DNA of 64,000 bases from Taenia hydatigena (taxonomy: Eukaryota > Platyhelminthes > Cestoda > Cyclophyllidea > Taeniidae). The DNA lies in contig JADWOT020000004.1 of assembly GCA_036345935.2 (NCBI GenBank), positions 5,676,168 through 5,740,167 on the forward strand, written 5' to 3'. The notes below the pieces were generated by a model. The model had not been told where the DNA came from. It saw only the letters and a list, made by a program, of their open reading frames with translations, and made no database searches. Shown piece by piece: positions 41,201 to 53,200 of the stretch (its first letter is position 1; each line of letters opens with the position of its first letter). The position numbers and the translations under genes are program-made.

Positions 41201-44200
41201 AGATCATTACAGTCTTTCAGGTGAATTTTGAGGTCTGACCACGTAAATGGAGTAAACAAGTGACCTTTGACACTCTGAGCACTGGCCTGTTGGGTGGAAA
41301 CAAGCACAGGCCTGTTGACGGTGCCTCAAGGCGTATGAAAACCTGTGCCTCTGAACCTGCATAAAATAATGCACGACTAATAAGATCGCAAAACTGAGAG
41401 GAAATAACGAAAAAAGTGCCCCACTATGTCTATAGGAAACTTTCTCAAGCATTCCCAACCCTCCAATTTCAATGGGTGTGGATCCCAAGTCCAGTCTTAA
41501 TCACTTAAAACGGTATTGACATTAATTCGGGTTAAACCGACTCTCCTCGTGTCATTCTTTATCGCTTTTGACGTAAATGCAGATAGCAGCGCCTTCATCG
41601 AGGAAGAACTAGTGACCGATCGCAGGCAATTTGAAATCTACCCAAAGAACACACAAATAAGAAATATTCGTTTATTAAACCGTTTTAAGGGCAGGAAAGT
41701 GCAAACTGCGGCGAGTAACCCTTGGCTTTCGATATCCCCATGGATAAAATAGGCATTCAACACGGATGCAAACTCGCCCAATGTGGTTCCATTGCTTAGA
41801 ATTCACAAACACTGGTACGACGACAATAACAGCGACAAACACTTAGGCAAAACGGCATTGTAAACAAAGTGGAAGCAAAGTTGTGCCTGAATTCTGCTTC
41901 AACCGAGACTTTGGTGATCAAAAAGGGACTGGGGTGGACCGAATCAGGGAATATACTAACTTCCAAAGGCTAGGTATGGATTAAGACCATCCTACTAATA
42001 GGCGCTTAACATTGCTCATTTCGATAACCAACTTCCCGAAAATCGTATCGATACCATTAATATTTACTAGCCCTGCCTTAGCATAGAAGCAGGACAGGGT
42101 GAAGCGAAGGTAGACCAGCTTCAAGTAAGGCAGTGAACAATTTAAATCTTTGGTGAGCATAGACAGCCAAAACTGTGCTACGGGAAGCAAAATTTTAAAA
42201 CTCGCCAAGAAAAACACAATTCTAAAGACGCCCCACCTGTTGAGAAGGAGGCGGAGAAAGGCGGAGAGACGAGCGTAGGGATTGGTGGAAAGCGGAGTGT
42301 CCTCACCATCACCACGGTCGATTGCGGCGAAGACTTCCATCAACTCCTCCCTAGAAGGGGCTAGAAGACGCACCTCAGCATCCAACGCAGATGGTGTGAG
42401 ACGTCGCAGACGCGACATCACCTCGTCGCCTTGGAGGGAAAGCGGAACAAGCAGAAGAAGATATTAGGGTGGGGGAATTAGCTGTATTTGTGATATGAAA
42501 GAAAGCGTTTTGATGGACCGTGAAAACCACCCTTAACTGCAAAGTGGTTTGCTGTATCAATGCCAACAAAACCAACCAACTCGACTGTTGTTGCAAAATT
42601 CGGGGAAATGTAACTATTCTCGAGGCAATGGGATCGTTTCAGATGCCCCCTAGTGATTTAGAGCCAAAAATTGTTAAGGAAAACGTGCCAAGAGTTGATA
42701 GTTCAGCTATTCAAAAGCTGAGGCATCGAAAGTCACTCAAATAAAAAGAGGATTCCTTACTCTATTTTAAATAAAAAAGAGTGGCACACAGGTGGCTTAA
42801 AATTTATATGCATTTCGAAAATCCACAGGTTTGAAACTGACTCTTGTCCTACAAAATACCAGCTAATTTAAGTCAGAGTTTCAAAGGATTAAGAGGTTTT
42901 AAAAAGTTTACTTTTAAAGAAAGAAAAGTAGGGAAAGGAGGAGAGGAAATCGAGGTATCTCAAAGTCCGCCACACGCTAGTAAAATTTCACTCTAAGCTT
43001 GTGAGACACAGCAAAAGGGGAAAAAATTGTGAAGAACAACCCTAAAATTATGCAACGGGAGAGTGAGAAGGTGTCAGTATTTCTGTCAGAATTAAAGGGG
43101 ATGGGAAGAACCGCTAGCCCTAAAATAACACGCGATAGGTGCCTCAGCTACTTTTATGGCATTTTTTCGTCTTACATATCAATTCAAACCTCCACACAGG
43201 GTCATCTGGCCTAGTGTTCTGAGGAGTAGGTTGAAGACCGAGTGGTGGAATATGTGCCTGAGCCCCTAAGCCTCTGTGAGGAACATGATCCCCTCCGATG
43301 ATAAAACCGAAATAAATTTAGTGGTTATGGCGTAAAAAATGCCTATCATGGACAATTACCGAACTCACGACGACTTTTGGCAACTATTCCAACTCATGCA
43401 AGTAATGAAAGAGGACACGAAATGAACATTTCCAAATCGCCCATAAAAGAGCCCTCTACACCTCCCCAATGTGAACTTGTGCCTGTGTTGGTAGAGAAGA
43501 ATTTGGAAAACACTGTGGCAAAGGAGGAAAATGAAGTCGGGAAGAGGTTTGAAGGAGACTTTACACGCTTTGTAGTAAATTATTGGAATCCTCCATCGAA
43601 GTCGAGGAAATGCATCGCTGCCGTTAGATTCAGAGGTCATCTCACTGTGAGAAAAATTATCACATGACCATTAGCACTGCTTTCCAGGTGACTTAAATTC
43701 ATTTGACCTTAGTTCCGAATACTTCTGCAGAAGCATTACCAGATGAAGAGTCGAGGATAACGCTCGGAACAAAATAACAGCTATGAAACAGAACTCTGCC
43801 TCACTAAGATAGCCTCTTCAAGAGCGCTGAAGCTTGGTATAGAACCAAAGAAAGGCATAGCTCACAATGTTTGGAATGGCTTATAAGGTGTGGAGTGGGA
43901 AGACAACTTTCCATTCCTATCTGAGTAAATATTTCATCCCACTTCGAATACAAACTTTATTGCTTAGCTGTAAATTGTGGAATTCCAAAACAAATACTGC
44001 TGAGTCAAATGCTGTTATATGGTGATTAATCAAGCAGAATTCAGCATGCCTTTGGTGGAAGCCATGTCCCTTCAAACGATTGCTACAAAATTAAGCTTAT
44101 TTTAAATCTAACTAGGACGCGGAATTGGACAATTGAAGCAGTTGTCGCAGCTCAGCGAATTCAACCATCTGCAGCCATCCCCTTCCATCTTTAGTAGCCG

Positions 44201-47200
44201 GTTGAGTCCTTTAGGACTTCCTTAGAGCATCATCGGTCTTCACCAACAATAAAAGGTTGGTCGAGTATATTCAAGTGCCCTGAACATGAGTAACTGTAAG
44301 GGAAGAACTGAGGAACGAACGGTAAAGTGCAGTGCCGAACAGCCAGAGATCGTTGATTACAACCAACTCAACAAGCCACCATTTGAAATTTCCCATTTCA
44401 CATTATGAAGCCCCTAGCTCAACTTTATAAAAAAGTGCTTGAGCGGACGAAGCGGCACCATTTCCCATCACCAATTAAGTGGCACAAAGGTTGCAAACTC
44501 AGGCGTAACAACGGAAATTAACTCACAAGTCTCATTATTTAGCGGATCCTTTAAACTGCCATCTCCCAAAAGGGAATTCAAGACACTGCTTCCGGGATTC
44601 CACACCAGCTCCTCCATCATCATCTCGCGTCTTCGCATTTTGCGTTTTCTGGCACCAGCTTCAGCACCCACAACTTCTTTAGACACTTCTAGAATTGGCT
44701 TCTCCTCCTCTTCATCATCCAACCATGCCATTCCAGTGGTAGTTTCAATGGCTGGCAGGAAAAAGGGAAGTTGTGGGGGTCCCGTTTCGTCTGTAACTTT
44801 CATCGCCTCTGCGTTGCGTTTCTTAATGGCATCCAATTGAAGAAAGGCCGTGAAGAAAGACGGTGGCAGGCCGGAGAGGGTCGCCATCTTATCTTGCAGC
44901 TGATCGGGGGAAAGATACGTTGAAGGACTACAGGGAAAGAAGTGATAAGCGATCAACAGAACACCAGGCTTGTTTTATGGCACCTGGGAAAGATGCAACA
45001 GTAGAGGACATACGGAGCAAAAACGGTCAAAAGCTGTCTGATTTTGAATTACGAAAGGACAAGTACATCAAATTCAGCATGATACGCTCTTCTCGGCGTT
45101 GATTTTGATAAGTCGTTCGATGCAAATGCGCCAAAAAAAAACCGCAATGAGTAACGTGAACAACGAAAGAGCAAGTCGTAATGGAAGTTATACAACTGGC
45201 TCGCACCCACATGTATTAAGAGACAACAGACAATACGCCTCAGGGACCATGAATTCGGCATCATTTGCTTCTTTCATGTAGGTTATAAAAACGAGATGTG
45301 CATTTTAGATTACACGGTGACTGAATGACTCGTTGATAAGAAATAGTTATAACCAAATGACCACCGCAGGTGGGGAAATGGAGCTTAAAACGATGCAAAA
45401 AATTGCCCAAGACAACAGCGTACAAAGTGTCTTGCCAGCCAGAGGGCTACTAACCACATGCATAGAAGGTAAACTGGCGCTTTTGGCGGGAATTCGTGAC
45501 ATCATAAGGCAGTTTTATCCTGACCGTGGACGAATTTGCATCCAAGCTGGGGATCCAAACTGAACTGAGACCAAAAAGTGAACACATTATGATGGCAAAT
45601 GAAGCACAGTGTCGAAATGGTGAATGTGATTAATGGGTTTACCAGAGTAGGTCTTCCACTCCAGTAGTGAAGATACTATTACGCTTTGGGAGCCACATGG
45701 AGAAAGTTCATGTGGCGTTTTCTAGTCTGTGCATTGGAGGACACTTAAAGTACCTATCAGCTACAATCGCCACATGCTTAAATTTAAATCTAACACTGTA
45801 TCCTCCTTAAACATCAACAGGTCCCCAATTTAAAATAAAAAAGCAAAATCTATTGATAAATGCATTCAATAGCGGTGGGAACAAATCAAGAACGCATAAA
45901 TAAGGAATTTTCCTACTTGCAAATTCAGAAAACAAAGACGGAAAGGGGTACTGGGGCATTGCTTAATCCCAACGATTTGTGAGCGCTTCAAATGAGGTCA
46001 ACAAAATAGGATCAGTTTTCCAACCAAACGTGCAGTGGCGTCACAAAATGCACCAAATGAGAGAGAGAGATAGAGAGAGGAATTGGCCGTATCTACCATT
46101 ACCTATACGATCTTAATGTCAACAACACTTTTAAGGACATTATTGGTTTGCCTCTGTGTCCAGTTCAAAAAAGAATTGCACGGAAATACTAAGTAGGAAA
46201 CAAAAACAATAACTACCAGCAACAGTGATCGACGCAGATAAGACCAAAGTGGCAAATTGGTGGTCTTCCTTGGGACAAGCCAATCGCTCACACAATCTTT
46301 CTTTTGGGCAGAAAACTAATCGCCAGGTCCAAATTCAGTTACTCGCAATGGGGAAAATGTCATTAGCGAAATTCAACAACCACAAATTTTAGGGTTCTGC
46401 ATAGAGTAACTCGTGGGTCGGAGGTTTGGCAAGTGGATAAATGGTACGATATAGTAAGTGTAGACACGCACATTCATTTCAAAGCTGAGTGTCTAACTAT
46501 TCAATCGACCCAGGGCTCGATCATGGGATTCTACCAAGCATATCTTCGCAATTTCAGACCCATCCATGGGGGAAGGAGTATCACAAATTGACGAATCCCA
46601 TACCAGATGACTCAGCGACAAGGAAGTCGCTCATAGGAGAATGGAATTTAAAGAAGTTAGAAGCCACAGGTCCTTACCTGCTACATTAGAAGAGCAAAAC
46701 CTTCCCTCTGATTAGATCCATTCTGATTTTGCTAGGTCATGAGGGCATAGCACGTGCTGTGGATAGCTAAATACACGAGGATTCATCAGGACTATCAAAA
46801 ATCCAAATCGATTGAATTCGACATAATGGAAATGGGGAACTATACTTAAAAAATCAGAACCTTGACGCTATACCTCCCATCAAGAATAGTTTGGGTGGCT
46901 TGAAAGCAGTGAAATTGCAAGTGGGAGGGATGGTTAAAATAAGGACCTAGCTCCGGTAATCCGCTCCATTCGATAACATTAACAGTTATATGTTCAACCA
47001 GATGTTCCGAGAGAAAGCGAAGCGTATACGAAAACCGCCTGCTGTGAAGCACCATCTAGTCTTAAACAAATGGTCCTCTACACTACAGATCGCCATCAGG
47101 ATGCAACAAGTGAATCCGTGAAAACCGACATGGCGCAGCTAAAAGCCCTCTCGGCGTTTTTAATGGACCCAGTTAGCGTTGCTGTGATGTCCAACCCAGA

Positions 47201-50200
47201 GGATCGACTAAGGAGAGCCCCGAGAGCAGCGTTCAAAAGAATGGTTAACAATAACTTCTTTAATCATGCAGGACTCTCCAACCCCCACACCGATGGTATG
47301 AAGCCACGCTAGCACCATCTAAGGTAAGTCATTTGGCTCCTACAGAATCGTGTCTTTTGCCAAGAAACTCAAGTGCCGTCAGTCTACAGGAGCAATGATC
47401 ATTTGGTCCGTGACTAATCAAACGCACCAGGTATCTTCCTCCTCCCTCTCCTCATCAACATCCATCTCCTCTTCTGCATCGCCTTCCTCTCCATCAACGA
47501 AACTTCGCTTTGCTGAGAGTCCCTCGGTCGGCAGCTCAGTAAAATCGGCGGTATTCGGAGGTATGTAATCCTCGGGCAGGGGTTTGAGGTGCAGACGTTG
47601 GTAAGTTGCCCGATTGTCCCATAGATAGACGCCAAGACTGGCGGTGTGAGTAGTCGCGAGGAGGTCGTCGGCAGGGGAAAAGGCCACACTGGTAGCGGGT
47701 CGCCGTACACGAAAACAGTCGACTAATCTGTGATAAAAGATCGTTGGGAATAAGATATACGTTTTCAAACTCAAGTACGGGGAAGGGAGCATTTTTGAAA
47801 AGGTGGAACAGTGACTTACTCCACAATCTAGGAATAGACAAGATCCCAACCACTAATAAGGCGCACGATTAATGTCGATTAACTATGACCCGGCGATTGA
47901 TTTGTGCGAGGCTTAGAGTCAATTCATCTATCCAGCAAGCTACTTTATCCTTACCGATTTGTCAGTTCCTAAGTAGTAGTTCGCGTAAATGATAGGCAAC
48001 AAATACTGAGATCTTTGATTAGATGATTTTAGGATTAAGGAGGAATCTGGCAAGAACAGATCAGAATGCGCAGTGATTTGTTGTTTCCTTTACCCGCACA
48101 TATGACCACACAGACTTTTCCAGTCTTCAGAGATTCAAATGCGACGTTAGTCACGTCTAGGCTATTCAACTCTCGATTTCATATTCATTTTGGGATGACA
48201 CACGCCGAATGTCACCTTAATTAACTGCTTATAAGTCCTAGAGAATAAAAGGGAAATGGAGCGCACTTGCAGTCGACAACGTCCCAAGTTTTGATGAGTG
48301 GATCACCACGATGTGTAGTCACCAACATAGTTCCGTCGGATGACAGCGTCTGAAGAAACATGTAGGGAATGACTAACCAAGCACAAGAACCACTACTGAA
48401 AAATGGAAATAAGTAGACTCACCAAATCAGTGCAGGGATGTGTTACTAAGTTGGGAAAACGACGGAAAATTTGTCGACTCACTGCATTGACTAGCACCAC
48501 CTCACCCGCTGTGAGAGCAAGCGCCAAAGTGTCACTAAAGTCGAGAAGAAATAGTTTTTCAAGTGCCATTAAAGCGTCTCGATATTATTCCATACCTTTC
48601 ATCGTGGAATTTTGAAAATCTTGGCGGTGAGGCGAGAGCTAGGCTGTCAATAAACTTGCAAGTGGAAAAATGCCAAAATTTCACCTCAGCGCTCCCCACT
48701 GTGATGAGCACTCGGTTGACGCTGGTCACATGGACTCCGATAACAGCAGATTCGTGGGCTGAAAGTGTAAAGAACAAGAAAGGAAACAGTCAAGTTTAGA
48801 CCAACAAAGTATACGATTCTTATTACCAATGCTTTTGGTGCATCTTTTGCTTTAGAATAAATTTTTCTGAGTGAAGACACAGCTAGATGATAAATGAGTA
48901 GTGTACACAGCAATGTATGTAGGTGGGTAATTTAAAATGGAAATTTCCCTTCTGTCAGACAATCCTAATCGTGAAAAGTGAGCTAGACCTAACTAGCCGC
49001 CAAAATTTAGTTACGGTAACGAAGGGAACGAAATGAAGGGAAATTCAATCCGATGCAAAAACGACTTTTATCTAAATTTTTATACAGGTTACGGAGATTT
49101 TAGGGAGTACATCCAAAGCCAAACTCTGGGCAAAAGTCTAAAAAGGGTCGATTCACTACTGTTTGAAACTTACCTTTCCCATCATTCCCAAATCCACCGT
49201 ACTCTAATCCCGACTGCATGTTGAATTTGGCCACATCACCACTGGAGTAGCCAATCACCACGAAATGTCCACATCGTGTCATACAGAGGCACTGAAGGTG
49301 GTCAAATGTCACCCAAAATACCTCATTTACTCATTAACCACCAGTAGCAATATAACCCCTCCCAACTTACGGTAGCAATAGTGTGTCTATGCACGCGCAA
49401 AGCTTCACCCCCTTTGCCGTGGAAACGCCTGGGATCCAGCCAGTGGCGTCCACGGGTAGCCTTGACGAAGTTCCACGTAGACACCTCACGACGGTCGGTG
49501 TGAGCGACAGCGATGGAGTCCCAGTCGTTAGCCCGGCCTGGGGATAGAGCAATTGCGGATGGGCCAGGTAGGAGGTAAGGAAGCCGTTGGGCGACAGAAA
49601 GTCGCTTCGCTGAAGGCATAGAAGGAGAGTAGGCACGACCCAGGCTCCGATCGTAACGCTCATTGTAGGTGGAGAAAATGCTGTAGGGATGAGTAACAGA
49701 ACGATGGCGGATACCTTCGGTCCTTCATCATTATTCGAGTGGGTTTTACTCGCGCTACCTACCCCCACCAATCGTCAAGTCCTTTTCAAAAATATAACTT
49801 GCCAATCCTTTGAGTCTAGCTTAATTGTTGCACCATTGGTGGTGTTGATAAACCTACTGCAAAGAGACAATGCCAATTCCATCGAGTGAGAACTGAGCGG
49901 AGAAGGCATGAAAGGTAGACTTATGACAGAAGCACCAAGGCGAAAAAAATTTTACCGAATCCGAACAAATTAAAGACATTCAATAATCCACACAATATAA
50001 GGGCTCCTTGTGGAACACTACCCTACCGCCAGCACTAACTCCACCTCAATGAAGTTCGCCCAGCAAAGAGTGCGACAATTCGGGATTGCACCTAGATCTA
50101 CGAATGGAATAAGAGGCTTTCCGTCTAAGATACAGATTTATCCCATCACCCACGCTCCTGCTCGCTTCAATACCGTTAAGGGCCCACATAAAGGAGCTCA

Positions 50201-53200
50201 GAAGATGACGATCAAAAAATGGTTTCGCGAATGAGCAAGGTGTAAATAAATGGATCTTTTCAATCCCCCAGGATTCGACTACTATACTGGTGGCATAGAT
50301 TTCTGTATATTCTGCTAGCGCAAATGAATAAGTAGATATTTTTCGACTTATTTCTCCCGTGGCATGTTCTGGGGTGATCCGGACACTACACAGGGAGGAG
50401 AACGTAAAGAAAACTTGACAAAAAGCGCCGCTTATATTAAACAAGCGGACAAATTTACCGCAACTGAGAATCAGGTCCACCGGAGATTAGAAGGTTACCA
50501 CCAGCAGAACCACCCGTCCAAAAGGCTATTTTATTTGGAGGAAGAAAGTGACCACTTCTGATGTGTTTGGTCACTGGCACGCTGTCCGGGCGGTCAAAGA
50601 ACGAGACCTGCACAAACGGTACCATCATAAGAAACACCCCGAAAATACTTCAATGAGAAGCTGCTCCCGGTTCAAGCTTACTTTAACACAGTTGTCAGCA
50701 CCATTGGAAACCAGAGCACCCGCAGCTTCACCCGAGGGTATGCAGAACAGGTGAGCGACGCGCGACAAATGAAAATCGCCCGCTTGGTTGACAGCACGAC
50801 AGGTTCCACCACTCTCCAGCTCCCACATGGAAAGTTGGCCGGATTCAGAACCGGCAAGAAGGTAGATCGAAGCGTCCGGTTCGACGAGATTCTTAATCCC
50901 TGCGCGGTGTAGGACTTCTGAAGTGCCCAACCCGACGGTGTCTGTAGTTACAAAAACATTGCTACTGGCAAGCAACATAAGTAGGAAAGGCTTTACCAAT
51001 TGACTGGAGAACCGTCCTAGAAGAAAAGGTATTTCCGTCTCTGCTTGCGGAACAAACCAACCTAAGTAAATTTATCTAAATCAGCAAGAAATCCCCATTC
51101 GCTTAGGTAAAGAAGAATGAGGTTGTTATCATTAACTAGGGGAAAGTGTCACCACGGTAAATAGACAAACTCAAAGTTTAAGATGGGACTATAATAACGT
51201 TCACTCCAGGAAAGAAGCAATGGCCTTAAATATATACAATTTCATCGGAAAAAATGCTTAAAACTAGCTGTAAAGTTATGCACGCTTCTCATTTTTTGTT
51301 GGTTATAGCAAGATTTTTTCTTAGGTTTAAGCGAACGGAACAAATAGTGATAACAGTGGTCAGGACCCTTTCCAAACAGGAAAGTTATTAAGGCATAACA
51401 AATGAAGCTAGCACATTATAAAATAAAATTTTGGACTCTCCATATTAAGTTTTTATTAACTTGAATGAAGTAATTAGATGAACTAAACACTTAAACCTGA
51501 CAAGTTCCGATTTTAAGCAGCACTTGGATTTGCCTCCTATGAACCCCAGGGGAGGAAAACATCGAGTATTCTTCTTGTATAACGCTTAGCTTGGAAGAGT
51601 TTAGCGAAATGAAGTTATTATGTCAGACACAGGTTAAATTGTCTTATAGGCGCTACCGTCTACGAAAAACAGGTTACTTCATAGAGAAACCTCTGACGCG
51701 AACTCGATGCAAAGGTGACAACTATGACATCGAGGAATTAAGTACCTCGTGAAGAAATGACCACAGCAGAAGCCTAGAGATAATGAAAACACTCATGTGA
51801 ATGAGCATAAACATCAAGGTGATGCCTTTTAGTTCAATCGGTTAACTTATAAAACTCGGAATCACGAATACAATTCTTTCAAGCGTGAAGCGATAAATCA
51901 GATAGAGCATTCTTCTTGAGAGTAGTAGATGAGATGCGGCTAAATTTTCTCCTAATCAATGAAGAACGTGGCATAATTAATTTCAAGGAAATAATAACGA
52001 TTACAAAGTAAAACTCACGAATGGAGGGAGACTTTAATCTGGCAATGTGTTGACAAATAATTGCCCAACCTCCGATTTGATAAAGCAAAACCACTGGGAT
52101 CTAGAGTTATTAATGGCTCCACCACTCTAAGTAGTGTGAAAATCCAATGAAATTAGTAAACGAAGTATCTAACGTTCGGCAGATTTAAGAGGTAAACACG
52201 TCGGGAGTGTGCATATGAAGTTCAGTTCTACAGACTTTTAGACCGTACACATGAGTCAAGTGCCACGTGGGAGACCTGAGATGAGGCCGAGGCGGCAGAC
52301 AATGATGCGTTGAAATTAAGACAGCCACAACTAATACCATTACACGAGTGTAGTCAACACTTATCCTCAGTAGCGGGACTAGAGTCCACACAAGGTCTTC
52401 CACTATGACGGGTTACAAGTAAACATTAAATGCTGTAAACGAATTCCATCTACCAACGCTTTTAACAGCATGAACTTCAAAATAAGTCGAACCGACTATA
52501 GATTGGACATAGACAGCAATATGCTGTGAGAAAAAACAGAACAAATCTTACCTGATCGGAAATCGATGGTAGTAACAGCTCCTCCATCCTGAGCAACACT
52601 AATTAAAGTCGTGTCATAGCGGAGATTGTGCAGAATAATCTGTCCATTCCCCAGTCCAATCGCGCAGACATCGAAAGAAGGCGCCTGCACTAGGCAAGTA
52701 ACAGACGAATCAAAGCCCCGGAACCAGTAAATCGGTTTCCTTGCAAGCGTCTTCCACAGTTGAAGAGGCCCCTGCGAACTGCCTAGCAACAGTTTATCAC
52801 CATATCCCGTGGGATGGCACATTGAGGAGATGTTGAAGACGTTCTCGGCAAAGATAGTTTGAGAAATACTTTCTAGACAAAAAAGACATCTGCAAGACAT
52901 TAGTACCTCTTGTTTTTAGATTCCACAGAATAAAGAGTCCAGCCTCATCGTAAGAAGCCAGATATCTGTCCCCGAAAGCAAGAATCTTTCGAATAGGAGT
53001 TGTGTGGCCCTCTAATTTATAAAGTATATGATGGAGACCTCGGAAAGCGTAGATGACATTTCCAGATGCTGCATAGACATACAAGCGATCGGATGTGAAG
53101 GAGGTTATATCGGCGGGCAAACAATCACCTATTCCAACCAATCTGAGATTTGGTAACTGAAAGAAAGTATATAAACTGTTACGCATATGTCGCCCCAAGT

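Larger units (their letters stand above)
35234..42236 (-). other. 7.0-kb UTP21 intron 13
   Basis: Bounded by gtgggg and ctccag. I see no conserved coding segment inside it on either strand. It contains three CACATATGTG-type palindromes (37.35, 37.40 and 38.74 kb). Open frames on its plus strand (for example 39740-40030 and 40535-40846) are rich in Lys, Glu and Asn, as expected from the A-rich plus strand, and are not supported as genes. Confidence 0.7.

Noticed and set aside
43377..43667. Protein-like 96-codon plus-strand frame in UTP21 intron 12
   Set aside because: Rich in Lys, Glu and Pro as expected from the A-rich strand; no homology, no convincing splice sites. The same applies to 39740-40030, 40535-40846 and 41516-41752.
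44439..44840. 133-codon plus-strand frame
   Set aside because: Antisense shadow of UTP21 exon 12.
49367..49771. 134-codon minus-strand frame
   Set aside because: Shadow of UTP21 exon 6 in another frame; the conserved reading is the one in exon 6.
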